From contig DXHU01000006.1 of the NCBI GenBank assembly GCA_019113245.1, positions 62,001 to 126,000 on the forward strand: a stretch of 64,000 nucleotides of DNA, written 5' to 3'. Source of the DNA: Candidatus Ornithospirochaeta avicola. Its GTDB lineage: Bacteria > Spirochaetota > Spirochaetia > Sphaerochaetales > Sphaerochaetaceae. Both the position numbers and the translations under genes were made by a program. Positions within the stretch are counted from its first letter, which is position 1. Every line of letters begins with the position of its first letter. Below, piece by piece: positions 50,570 to 59,353 of this stretch. A model generated the notes under the pieces. That model did not search any database, was not told the DNA's origin, and saw only the letters and a list, made by a program, of their open reading frames with translations.

Positions 50570-52283
50570 GACAATAAAAAAGACAGCAGTATATCTTAAA
50601 AAGAGCAGACTCCTTGTAGTCCTCTCATTCATTTTTGCTCTCCTTTCTGTGATAAGCGCGCTTTTGGTGCCCTATCTTGCAGGTCTTGCCGTTGACTACA
50701 TCATAGATGAAAATGATGTTGACTTTGCCTCAATCTTTCCTCTTGCGCTGGAAATACTGATATCTGCAGCCGTTTATTTCATAACACTCTATCTGATGCA
50801 GATAGTGAATAACAGGATTGCATATAAAGTCACCAGCAGCATCCGCCGTGATGCGTTCTTTTCCCTTGTTCGTCTCCCTTCGTCCTTTATCGACACACAC
50901 AAGACAGGGGATCTCGTATCGAGAATCACAAGTGACATAGACATAGCAAGCGATGGACTCCTTCTCGGATTTTCCCAGCTCTTTACAGCAATAATCACGG
51001 TTTTAGGAACTCTTGTTCTCCTGTTTTCAATCAACTGGGCACTTGCTCTTGCTGTGGTGATTCTTACTCCTCTTTCGCTTTTTGTTGCATCATTTATCGC
51101 AAAGAGAACACACAGGACATTTCAGACTCAGGCAGAGGAAAGAGGGAATCTGACTGATTATGTCGAGCAGAGCCTCAACAATGCCGAGGAGATAAAGAGC
51201 TACAATCATGAAGAAGTGAGCCTTGAAGAGATGAAAGAAATCAATAACCGCTATGCGGATGCAAGCATGAAAGCCACTTTCTTCTCATCAATCACCAATC
51301 CTGCTACAAGATTCGTCAACAATGTAGTTTACGCTATAGTTGCACTTCTTGGCGCAGTGCTTGCAATCAGGGGGAATATAACAGTAGGACTTCTTTCTGT
51401 CTGCTTAAGCTATGCCACACAGTATACAAAACCGTTTAATGACATTTCACAGGTAATTACGGAGCTTGAGAATGCTTTTGTCTGTTTTGCACATGTTTTT
51501 GAGCTCATTGACGAGAAGAAGGATTCAGATGATGGAACTGAGCATCTTGATGGAATCAGTGATGGAATAAGGTTTGACAATCTGTCTTTCTCGTATGACA
51601 AAAGCAGGAAGCTGCTTGAAGATATAAACATAGATATAAAAAAGGGAAGTACTGTCGCAATAGTAGGCCCCACCGGAAGCGGAAAGACGACAATCATAAA
51701 TCTTCTGATGAGATTCTACGATCCAGATAAAGGCAGGATACTCATAGACGGAAAGGATATATCATCATTTACGAAAAAGAGCCTGAGAGACAATATAGCG
51801 CTTGTCCTTCAGGATACATTCATACTCAAGGCAAGCGTGAAGGACAATATCCTGATGGGAAGGAAGTACAGTGATGAGGATGTGTTCAGCGCCGCTAAAA
51901 AGAGTCAGGCTGATTCTTTCATATCCCGTCTCTCCTCATCCTATGACACTATGCTCTCAAATGAGGATACAAGCCTTTCTGAAGGTGAGAGACAGATGAT
52001 TGCAATAACGCGTGTAATGCTCTCTGATGCTCCGATTCTGATTCTTGATGAGGCTACAAGCAGCATAGACACGAGAACAGAGAAGATAATCCAGACTTCC
52101 TTTGACAGGCTCAAGGAGGGGCGCACTTCCTTCATCGTGGCTCACAGGCTTTCAACAATCGTGAATGCGGACCTTGTCCTTGTGCTTAAGGATGGGAACA
52201 TAATCGAGAGCGGAAGCCATAAGGAGCTCCTTGAGAAAAAGGGATTCTATTCAGATTTGTATGAAAGCCAGTATAAGAATTGA
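50562..52283 (+). CDS. ABC exporter half-transporter, catalytic subunit
   Basis: A 573-residue partner of the preceding protein: six membrane segments, Walker A GPTGSGKTT near 368, a non-consensus signature LSEGERQ near 471, and Walker B LILDEATSSID with the normal catalytic Glu. The canonical LSGGQ of the first subunit faces this Walker site, giving one active and one degenerate ATP site. The start MFKTIKK at 50562 has GGAGGAGGA in front. An in-frame upstream ATG lies inside the previous gene and is rejected. Confidence 0.92.
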   Translation: MFKTIKKTAVYLKKSRLLVVLSFIFALLSVISALLVPYLAGLAVDYIIDENDVDFASIFPLALEILISAAVYFITLYLMQIVNNRIAYKVTSSIRRDAFFSLVRLPSSFIDTHKTGDLVSRITSDIDIASDGLLLGFSQLFTAIITVLGTLVLLFSINWALALAVVILTPLSLFVASFIAKRTHRTFQTQAEERGNLTDYVEQSLNNAEEIKSYNHEEVSLEEMKEINNRYADASMKATFFSSITNPATRFVNNVVYAIVALLGAVLAIRGNITVGLLSVCLSYATQYTKPFNDISQVITELENAFVCFAHVFELIDEKKDSDDGTEHLDGISDGIRFDNLSFSYDKSRKLLEDINIDIKKGSTVAIVGPTGSGKTTIINLLMRFYDPDKGRILIDGKDISSFTKKSLRDNIALVLQDTFILKASVKDNILMGRKYSDEDVFSAAKKSQADSFISRLSSSYDTMLSNEDTSLSEGERQMIAITRVMLSDAPILILDEATSSIDTRTEKIIQTSFDRLKEGRTSFIVAHRLSTIVNADLVLVLKDGNIIESGSHKELLEKKGFYSDLYESQYKN

Positions 52284-52313
52284 TTTCCCGTCTTTTTGGT
52301 TTATAATAGTCTC
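52280..52313 (+). promoter_or_regulatory. leaderless glpK promoter
   Basis: TTGATT at 52280-52285, a 16-base spacer, perfect TATAAT at 52302-52307, then six bases to ATG 52314. No Shine-Dalgarno sequence. The ATG sits exactly at the expected +1. Confidence 0.72.
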
Positions 52314-53801
52314 ATGAGATATATTGGCGCCCTGGACCAGGGAACAACAAGCACCAGGTTCATAATATTTAATGAAAAAGCACGCATTGTTTCTGTCGAG
52401 CAGATTGAGCATAAACAGATTTATCCGCGTCCGGGCTGGGTCGAGCATAATGGTGAAGAGATAAGGAAAAACACTGATTATGTAATCCGCTCGGCCCTTG
52501 ATAAGGCCGGACTTTCAGGGCGGGATATAAATGCAGTAGGCATTACCAATCAGAGGGAAACTGTCATTCCTTTCCTGCGCTCAAGCGGGAAGATTCTTCA
52601 TAATGCGATAGTCTGGCAGGATCTCAGGGGCGAGGAGATAATAAAAGAGGCAAGAAGCAGGATGAGCGAGGAAGAGCTGAAGGAAAGGACAGGCCTTCTT
52701 TATTCCCCGTATTTTGCGGCAAGCAAGATTAGATGGCTCCTTGATAACGTTGATGAAGTAAAAGAGGCCGCAAAGGATGATGATCTGTGCTTTGCCACTA
52801 TGGATGCATATATCATGTACTGTCTTTCCGGTGTCTGTGTCACAGATGTTACAAATGCCTCTCGCTATTTGCTGATGAACATAAACACCCTCTCATGGGA
52901 TGATGACATGCTTGCTCTTTTTTCTATCAGAAAAGAAAATTTGCCGGAAATAGTTCCTTCAAGCGGAAGAGTATATGCCTTTACAAGAGAAGACGGGCCT
53001 TTTGCGGCATCTGTTCCTCTTGCTGCAATCCTTGGAGACCAACAGGCGGCGCTTTTCGGACAGGCCTGCTTTGACAAGGGGCAGAGCAAGTGCACATACG
53101 GCACAGGATGCTTCATGCTGCTCAATACCGGAACTGAAAGATACCTTTCCTCTCTCGGGCTTCTTACTACTGTTGCCTACCAGATAGATGGAATGAAGCC
53201 CTATTATGCCCTTGAAGGATCGATTGCCGTTGCCGGCTCTCTTGTCCAGTGGGCACGGGACAATCTGAAGCTTGTAAAGGATGCAAAAGAACTTGACATG
53301 CTTGCAGAGCAGGTTGCCGATACAGGGGGAGTGTATATTGTTCCGGCTTTTGCGGGCCTCTTTGCCCCGTACTGGAGAAGCGATGCCCGTGGAGTGATTG
53401 CCGGTCTTACTGGGTACACAAGACGTGAGCATATATGCCGTGCAGTTCTTGAGGCCACGGCTTTCCAGGCTTATGACATCTTCTCCAGCATGGAAGAGGA
53501 CACCAAAATAAAGCTTGAGAGCCTGAAAGTGGATGGAGGGCTGACAAACAGCACGCCTTTAATGAGGTTCCAAAGCGATATTCTGAACATCCGTGTGGAC
53601 AAGCCGGAGATTACAGAAACGACCGCTCTCGGTGCGGCATTTGCAGCCGGGCTTACAGCAGGAGTATGGAAAAGCACGGCTGAGCTTGAGAAATACTGGC
53701 GCGTAAAGGAGAGCTTTTCTCCGCTGATGGATGACAAAGAGAGGGAAAACAGGGTAGGATTTTGGAAGAAAGCAGTATCCCGCACGCTGGGATGGCTATA
53801 A
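52314..53801 (+). CDS. glpK: glycerol kinase
   Basis: A 495-residue FGGY kinase. IGALDQGTTSTRF is the N-terminal phosphate motif, ITNQRET follows, then GTGCFMLLNTG and DGGLTNSTPLMRF. It phosphorylates glycerol to glycerol-3-phosphate. Neither glpF nor glpD is beside it. ATG 52314 matches the family start; an in-frame ATG at 52296 lies upstream of the -10 box and is rejected. Confidence 0.96.
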   Translation: MRYIGALDQGTTSTRFIIFNEKARIVSVEQIEHKQIYPRPGWVEHNGEEIRKNTDYVIRSALDKAGLSGRDINAVGITNQRETVIPFLRSSGKILHNAIVWQDLRGEEIIKEARSRMSEEELKERTGLLYSPYFAASKIRWLLDNVDEVKEAAKDDDLCFATMDAYIMYCLSGVCVTDVTNASRYLLMNINTLSWDDDMLALFSIRKENLPEIVPSSGRVYAFTREDGPFAASVPLAAILGDQQAALFGQACFDKGQSKCTYGTGCFMLLNTGTERYLSSLGLLTTVAYQIDGMKPYYALEGSIAVAGSLVQWARDNLKLVKDAKELDMLAEQVADTGGVYIVPAFAGLFAPYWRSDARGVIAGLTGYTRREHICRAVLEATAFQAYDIFSSMEEDTKIKLESLKVDGGLTNSTPLMRFQSDILNIRVDKPEITETTALGAAFAAGLTAGVWKSTAELEKYWRVKESFSPLMDDKERENRVGFWKKAVSRTLGWL

Positions 53802-53811
53802 GAGGAAAAGG

Positions 53812-54630
53812 ATGATAGAGGTACTGACAAGCCTTTCTTGGATTGATTATTTGAGACTGACATGTGAGATTCTGATTCTCGCGTTCGTGTTCTACAGGCT
53901 GTATATAATAGTCAGCGATACGAAAGCGCGTCAGATAATCTTTGCAGTCCTTTCTTTAGGCATAGCATATTTCCTTTTCTCTCTTTTGCACTTTGATGTC
54001 CTTACCATGATAATAGAAAAAGCTTTTCTGCCTTTTCTCATTCTTCTTGTTGTGTTTTATCATCAGGAACTCAGAAGAGCTTTCTCTACATCAATAATAA
54101 GACGGGGCCGTTTTTTCAGAATCGGAAGCCAGACAACTGCCGACCAGATTGATTCAATTTTAAATGCATGCAATATCCTGGTAGAGAAGAAAAGAGGTGC
54201 GCTCATAGTATTCCCAAGGCATATTGACATAAAGAGTGTTCTGGATTCAGGAACCAGAATCAATGCTGACCTTTCAAGCACATTGCTTCTGACAATCTTT
54301 GATCACGACACTCCTCTTCATGACGGGGCTGCCGTAGTAGAGGGCGGGAGAATCACATATGCCGCATGCTATCTTCCGCTTTCAGAACAGAGCGGAATAA
54401 AGGCAAGTTTCGGAACCCGTCACCGTGCCGCGCTGGGCCTTGCTGAGAACTCGGATGCGATTGTTCTTGTTGTTTCAGAGGAGACCGGGGCAATAAGCCT
54501 TGCCTATAATGCCAACATCTATTATGACCTTTCAAATGATACTCTCAAAAGAGTGCTTCTGCAGCTCTTTGCATATCACGATGTCCTCCCATCGGACATA
54601 AACAAGGAGGGGATGAATGAAGCAGAATAA
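53812..54630 (+). CDS. cdaA: diadenylate cyclase CdaA
   Basis: A 272-residue membrane-bound DAC enzyme making c-di-AMP from ATP. Three N-terminal membrane segments (within residues 1-85), then the DAC domain with DTPLHDGAAV near 171 and FGTRHRAALG near 203, the two catalytic motifs, and VVSEETGAISLAYN. It overlaps the YbbR-like gene downstream, the regular cdaA-cdaR order. GlmM, the usual third member, is absent here. Confidence 0.95.
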   Translation: MIEVLTSLSWIDYLRLTCEILILAFVFYRLYIIVSDTKARQIIFAVLSLGIAYFLFSLLHFDVLTMIIEKAFLPFLILLVVFYHQELRRAFSTSIIRRGRFFRIGSQTTADQIDSILNACNILVEKKRGALIVFPRHIDIKSVLDSGTRINADLSSTLLLTIFDHDTPLHDGAAVVEGGRITYAACYLPLSEQSGIKASFGTRHRAALGLAENSDAIVLVVSEETGAISLAYNANIYYDLSNDTLKRVLLQLFAYHDVLPSDINKEGMNEAE

Positions 54631-55006
54631 ATTCTTCTCATTCTGGGGCGCAAAGGTCTTTTCTCTTCTTCTTGCCATACTGGCTGTGCTTCTCATAGAG
54701 TTTACAAACATAACCGACAGAGTAATAACGATTCCTCTTTCAGTCACGCTTCCGGATGATTTTGAGGCTGAAAGTCTTGTGCCTGAGAGTGTTGATGTCG
54801 TGATAAGCGGAAATGAGAATGTGATTTATCTTGTAGACCCTGCAGGAATAAAGGCAAGGGCTGATTTCTCAGCAGTGGACAGTGCTGGAATAACAAGCGT
54901 TCCTGTAATTCTTGAGTACAGAGAAGACATTTACAAGAAGAACACGATAGCAATATATTCAGATCCATCAAGTGTCAGGATCCTCTTCGGAGAGCCTGAT
55001 GATTAA
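54617..55006 (+). CDS. cdaR: CdaR-like protein with a single YbbR domain
   Basis: A 129-residue protein: one N-terminal membrane segment (KVFSLLLAILAVLLIEF) and one YbbR domain (IPLSVTLPDDFEAESLVP, then VDVVISGNENVIY). Firmicute CdaR has three or four such domains, so this is a minimal version. CdaR modulates CdaA from outside the membrane; the coupling of the two genes supports this. It overlaps acpS by eight bases. Confidence 0.85.
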   Translation: MKQNKFFSFWGAKVFSLLLAILAVLLIEFTNITDRVITIPLSVTLPDDFEAESLVPESVDVVISGNENVIYLVDPAGIKARADFSAVDSAGITSVPVILEYREDIYKKNTIAIYSDPSSVRILFGEPDD

Positions 55007-55352
55007 AGCAGTCGGCACTGATATAGCCAAAAACTCCCGTTTTGACAATTTAAATGAGGGAGTGCTGAGGAAGATATTCACACAATCAGAGCTTGATGAG
55101 GCGGGAAGAAGAAGCGACGCTTCTGCATTCTTCTCATCCAGATTTGCGGCAAAGGAAGCATTTGTGAAAGCTCTTGGAAAGGGTTTTAAAGCAATTAAGG
55201 CAAATATGATAGAAATAAGGGAAAACGAGGATGGAATGCCTTATATAGTCACGCTCTCTGATGTCTTGAACAGGGACGAGAGGGTATTTCTTTCCATTTC
55301 CCATGAAGAAGAATATTCAGTTGCCATGGTGGTGATAGATGGCAAGGAGTGA
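54999..55352 (+). CDS. acpS: holo-[acyl-carrier-protein] synthase
   Basis: A 117-residue AcpS. Start MIKAVGTDIAKNSRF with the metal-binding Asp, then RFAAKEAFVKALGKG with the catalytic Glu and Lys, and a final SISHEEEYSVAMVV. It transfers phosphopantetheine from CoA to ACP. GGAG precedes ATG 54999. Upstream and downstream neighbours overlap, within the cdaA operon. Confidence 0.94.
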   Translation: MIKAVGTDIAKNSRFDNLNEGVLRKIFTQSELDEAGRRSDASAFFSSRFAAKEAFVKALGKGFKAIKANMIEIRENEDGMPYIVTLSDVLNRDERVFLSISHEEEYSVAMVVIDGKE

Positions 55353-56175
55353 CTGGAAGAGGCCGGAAAGCTTCAAAGCACTTGCTGAGGGGGAAAGAAG
55401 GATAGCGCTAACTCTTTCCTATGACGGATCTAATTATCATGGATGGCAGCGCCAGGATGGATGCATGACTGTTCAGGAAGAGATTGAACGGGTTCTCAGG
55501 CATGTCACAAAAGAAGAAATTGTAATATACGGCTCAGGAAGGACTGACAGCGGGGTGCATGCCCTGATGCAGGTTGCCCATTTCGATACTTTTTCCAATA
55601 TAGAGGCATCAAAATTCCGCATAATACTGAACACTATGCTTCCTCATTCGATAAGGTGTTCTGAGAGCGTTGAGAAGGATAGTGGCTTTCATGCACGTTT
55701 TTCCACACAAAGCAGGGAATACTGGTATCTTGTAAAGGATATCGGCACTGTCACTGCTTTTGACGAGAACAGAGTGCTTGCTGTTTCGCGCATGCCAGAT
55801 ATCAGGAGGCTCAATGAGTATGCATCAGTGCTCTTTGGAACTCATGATTTCACAACATTTTCTTCAGCGCGAGACAAGAGCACGTCAAAGATGAGGGATA
55901 TATATCTTTCCTCTTGGGACGTGATTTTTGATACATTCTCATCTCCGGTGCTGCGCTACCGTGTAGCGGCAAATGCATTTTTATATAACCAGGTGAGGAG
56001 CATGACAGGCAGCATGCTTGAAGCAGAACGCCTCGGTCTTGATAAATCAGATTTTGCCTCCATGCTTGAGAAAAAGGACAGAGCACTTGCATATAAGACA
56101 GCCGCTGCCTGCGCTTTATATCTTGCAAACATAAGCTATGACAGGCAAAAATATGAGTGGTTTGAGAATCTATGA
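55339..56175 (+). CDS. truA: tRNA pseudouridine synthase A
   Basis: A 278-residue TruA. YDGSNYHGWQRQ, the catalytic loop SGRTDSGVHAL with its Asp, and VAANAFLYNQVRSMTG near the C-terminus are present. It modifies positions 38-40 of tRNA anticodon arms. An N-terminal extension of about 20 residues precedes the usual start. It overlaps acpS by 14 bases and the next gene by four. Confidence 0.94.
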   Translation: MARSDWKRPESFKALAEGERRIALTLSYDGSNYHGWQRQDGCMTVQEEIERVLRHVTKEEIVIYGSGRTDSGVHALMQVAHFDTFSNIEASKFRIILNTMLPHSIRCSESVEKDSGFHARFSTQSREYWYLVKDIGTVTAFDENRVLAVSRMPDIRRLNEYASVLFGTHDFTTFSSARDKSTSKMRDIYLSSWDVIFDTFSSPVLRYRVAANAFLYNQVRSMTGSMLEAERLGLDKSDFASMLEKKDRALAYKTAAACALYLANISYDRQKYEWFENL

Positions 56176-56831
56176 TAAGAGAGAACAAAGACGCGCTTGA
56201 ATATTTTTACACACTCCTTGATCAGGCTGAGGCTGTACTTTGCGATGATCTGATGATGGAGAAGACACCTTTTTCTGAATATGATGTGAAATTCCCTGAG
56301 AGGGAAGAAAGAAAAGATGAGAAAAGTGAAAGCATTTCAGACTGTCATAAATGCCCGCTCTGGCAGAACAGGAGGGAGAATACATATTTCAATCCTCAGA
56401 AGGCGAAGGTAGTGTTCATTCTCTCAAAGCTTGAGACAGCGGATTCTGTTTTCTCTAATCAAAGTGAAGCTCTTTTTGAAAAAGAGATGAACGTGCTTTC
56501 ACTCTCTCGCTCAAACAGGGCTGTGATTCCTCTCATAAACTGCCCTGTCGCAGCCTTTGACGGCCGCTATGCTTCAATGTGCAAAAGATTTCTCAAAGAG
56601 AGGATAGAAGCCCTTGATCCTACACTGATTGTCATAATGGGCTCTGAGTGTGCACGCTTTCTGACACAGATGAATGTTCCTTTTGAGAACATGAGAGCAT
56701 CCGTAAGGTCTTTCCGCTTTCTTTCAAGAAAGACTTTCATAACATATTCGCCCCAGGAGCTGATTGGGGATAGAATGCTCCGTCGTCCTGTCTTTGAGGA
56801 TTTGAAAAAAATAAAGGAGAGCCTTTCTTGA
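56172..56831 (+). CDS. family 4-like uracil-DNA glycosylase homologue with altered active site
   Basis: A 219-residue protein. CHKCPLWQNR and INCPVAAFDGRYASMC give the four cysteines of a [4Fe-4S] cluster in the family 4 UDG pattern, and TLIVIMGSECARFL is the typical central strand. The catalytic motif GEAPG, however, reads ILSKLETAD, and the second motif HPS reads YSPQEL. Activity on uracil in DNA is thus doubtful. It is coupled to truA and priA, which suggests a replication or repair role. Confidence 0.6.
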   Translation: MIRENKDALEYFYTLLDQAEAVLCDDLMMEKTPFSEYDVKFPEREERKDEKSESISDCHKCPLWQNRRENTYFNPQKAKVVFILSKLETADSVFSNQSEALFEKEMNVLSLSRSNRAVIPLINCPVAAFDGRYASMCKRFLKERIEALDPTLIVIMGSECARFLTQMNVPFENMRASVRSFRFLSRKTFITYSPQELIGDRMLRRPVFEDLKKIKESLS

Positions 56832-58795
56832 AATACCTTCTTGTGGCGCTTCCGACTCCGGCTCTGACAAGCCTTTTTACATATAAATATGAAGGAAACG
56901 AGTCTGCCCTGTTCAAGAGAGTTGCTGTTCCTTTCGGCAGCAGGAAGATGACGGGCATCGTCATAGAAGAGTCAGATAGTGCCGATCCTTCAATTGAATA
57001 CAGGATGATTGACAGGATAATCGATAAGAGCCCTATTATAAACGAAGAGTCTCTTTACATTGCAAAGCGCATGAAGAGCATATATATGTCAAATATCGGC
57101 GTGAATCTTTCTCTTATGGTCCCCGGAGCTAAAAAGGAGGCAAATGAGACTCCTCCGTTTTCAGACTCCTGCGATTTTGAGAGGATTGAAAACCTTTCTG
57201 AGGACCAGAAGCATGCCATAGAAAGCATTTTAAACGGAATAAAGGAGAACAAAAGGCTTTTTTATCTTGCTGGCGTTACTGGAAGCGGAAAGAGCGAGGT
57301 GTATCTGCGCCTTGCAGAGAATGTGATAAGAAATGGCAGGCAGGTTCTTTATCTTGTTCCTGAGATAACGCTGAGCGAGCAGATCAAGGACAGTGTTTCA
57401 AAACGTTTTTCCTCCCGTGTAAGAATAATACATTCTTCTCTAACTCCCTCTGAGCGTCTTAAAGCATTGATGGACATAAAAAGAGGGGATGCGGACATAC
57501 TGATTGGAGCAAGAAGTGCAGTCTTCGCGCCGTTTTCAAATCTCGGACTGATAATCCTTGATGAGGAGCATGAGAATACTTATAAGAGTCAGAATGCTCC
57601 GCGCTATCATGCACGGCAGATAGCTCAGATGAGAAGCGAATACTCATCAATTCCTCTTGTCATGGGTTCTGCAACTCCAAGCTTCGAGTCTTATCATCTG
57701 ATGAAAAAAGGCCTGATCAGACGCATTGACATGCCGCATCGGGTCGGAGAAGGGCATTTCCCGTCAATCAGGATTGTTGATATGAGAAATGAGAAGGGGA
57801 ATATCTCAAAAGCGCTTTATGATGCTATGAAGAAGGAGCTTGATGAGAAGAAAGGTGTGATTCTCTTTCTCAACAGAAGGGGATACTCTAATTCAATCAT
57901 GTGCTCAACATGCTCTTCAGTCATAAAATGCCCGAACTGCTCTGTCAGTATGACATATCATAAGGATAAAGGAAGGCTGTTGTGCCATACATGCGGCAAG
58001 AGCATTCCTCTTGTCCATTCATGCCCTTCCTGTGGCAGCATGGATTTGATCAGCACAGGAAGCGGCACCGAGCGGATTGAAGAGGAACTAATGAATCTGT
58101 TTCCTTTAAAGAGGATAAAAAGACTGGACAGCGACAGCGCAAAGGGAAAAAGCTATATAAAGGATACCCTGAAAGCCTTTGAGAGAGGAGAAATAGACAT
58201 CCTTCTCGGCACTCAGATGATTGCAAAGGGTCTGAATTTTCCATTAGTCACCCTTGTAGGCGTTATAAATGCTGATACATCGCTTTTTTCTCCGGATTTC
58301 AGGGCAAATGAAAGGACATTCGATCTTCTGCAGCAGGTTGCAGGCCGTGTTGGACGCTACAGGAATGACGGTCATGTGATTATCCAGACAACACAGATAA
58401 CAAATCCTGCTATAAGAGCTGTTGAGATGAATGATCAGGAAGCATTCTATAGCGAGGAGCTTGAAATGCGCAGAATGGTTTCATTTCCTCCATTTTCCCG
58501 GCTTGTCAACCTGACAGTGAGAAGCAGAATCAGAGAGTGCGCGGAAAAAGAGGCAGAGCGCATTGAAAGTGAGCTTTCTGTTCTCCTTGAAAGCATAAAG
58601 GGCGTTGATGTGTATTCTGCAGGAGAAGCTCTGATTGAGAAGAAGAAAGGATATTACCGCTATCATCTGCTTCTGCGGTCTGAGGGCCGTTCATTCAAGA
58701 ACATGCTCGAAATCCTTTCCTCGTTCTTCTCATCCTATAAAGCTGCGAGGAACACATATTTAGAGATAGACACCGATCCGGTGGACATAACCTGA
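56828..58795 (+). CDS. priA: primosomal replication protein N' (PriA helicase)
   Basis: A 655-residue superfamily 2 helicase that restarts stalled forks. Walker A GVTGSGKSE near residue 149, DEEH box near 245, GSATPS motif III, and eight zinc cysteines between about 360 and 405 (CSTCSSVIKCPNC; CHTCG; CPSCG). Start codon is TTG at 56828 overlapping the upstream stop; the next ATG would cut into the conserved N-terminus. Length is shorter than E. coli PriA by about 75 residues, mostly in the N-terminal DNA-binding domain. Confidence 0.94.
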   Translation: MKYLLVALPTPALTSLFTYKYEGNESALFKRVAVPFGSRKMTGIVIEESDSADPSIEYRMIDRIIDKSPIINEESLYIAKRMKSIYMSNIGVNLSLMVPGAKKEANETPPFSDSCDFERIENLSEDQKHAIESILNGIKENKRLFYLAGVTGSGKSEVYLRLAENVIRNGRQVLYLVPEITLSEQIKDSVSKRFSSRVRIIHSSLTPSERLKALMDIKRGDADILIGARSAVFAPFSNLGLIILDEEHENTYKSQNAPRYHARQIAQMRSEYSSIPLVMGSATPSFESYHLMKKGLIRRIDMPHRVGEGHFPSIRIVDMRNEKGNISKALYDAMKKELDEKKGVILFLNRRGYSNSIMCSTCSSVIKCPNCSVSMTYHKDKGRLLCHTCGKSIPLVHSCPSCGSMDLISTGSGTERIEEELMNLFPLKRIKRLDSDSAKGKSYIKDTLKAFERGEIDILLGTQMIAKGLNFPLVTLVGVINADTSLFSPDFRANERTFDLLQQVAGRVGRYRNDGHVIIQTTQITNPAIRAVEMNDQEAFYSEELEMRRMVSFPPFSRLVNLTVRSRIRECAEKEAERIESELSVLLESIKGVDVYSAGEALIEKKKGYYRYHLLLRSEGRSFKNMLEILSSFFSSYKAARNTYLEIDTDPVDIT

Positions 58796-58823
58796 GAGCC
58801 TTTCTTCATTCCTTCTTTAATGT

Positions 58824-58835
58824 TATATTATGTAC
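58824..58835 (+). promoter_or_regulatory. leaderless -10 element of def
   Basis: TATATT at 58824-58829 then six bases (including another ATG) to ATG 58836. No Shine-Dalgarno sequence. No strong -35 box: TTTCTT at 58801 is the best at that distance. Confidence 0.5.
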
Positions 58836-59345
58836 ATGCTTGATATATTTGATATGGATGACGAGGTTCTCAGAAGCCAGACTGAGAGCGTTGATGAATT
58901 TGATGATGCGCTAAAGATTCTTGTTGATGCTATGTTTGAGACTCTTGAGGAGGCTGAAGGAGTTGGGCTTGCAGCTCCGCAGGTAGGAATCAGCAAGAAG
59001 ATATTTGTTGTAAATACAAGAAAAAAAGGTGAGCGTTATGCTCTTATCAATCCAGAAATCATTGAGACAAGTGTTGATCTTGTTCCCTATGAGGAAGGAT
59101 GCCTTTCAATTCCTGGATTCTACCGTGACGTCATGCGTCCCGCGCGTGTGAAGGTCCAGGCTCAGGATGTGAGTGGAAAGTTCTTCACTCTTGATGCCGA
59201 GGGACTTCTTGCCAGGGTAATCCAGCATGAGAATGACCATCTTAACGGTGTCCTTTTCATCGACCATCTTGATGAGAAGGAAAAAGACAAGGTCGTATCG
59301 CTTTTTCATAAGAAAAAGAAGAAGTACAGCAGAAAAGCGCGCTGA
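58836..59345 (+). CDS. def: peptide deformylase
   Basis: A 169-residue metal hydrolase removing the formyl group from new proteins. Motif 1 GVGLAAPQVG, motif 2 EEGCLSIPG with the metal Cys, motif 3 QHENDHLNG with two metal His and the catalytic Glu. Two ATGs are in frame, 58830 and 58836. I choose 58836 since the -10 box ends at 58829 and the RNA should start there; it also gives MLDIFDMDDEVLR, closer to the family. It precedes fmt, the usual partner. Confidence 0.94.
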   Translation: MLDIFDMDDEVLRSQTESVDEFDDALKILVDAMFETLEEAEGVGLAAPQVGISKKIFVVNTRKKGERYALINPEIIETSVDLVPYEEGCLSIPGFYRDVMRPARVKVQAQDVSGKFFTLDAEGLLARVIQHENDHLNGVLFIDHLDEKEKDKVVSLFHKKKKKYSRKAR

Positions 59346-59353
59346 GGAGCAAG

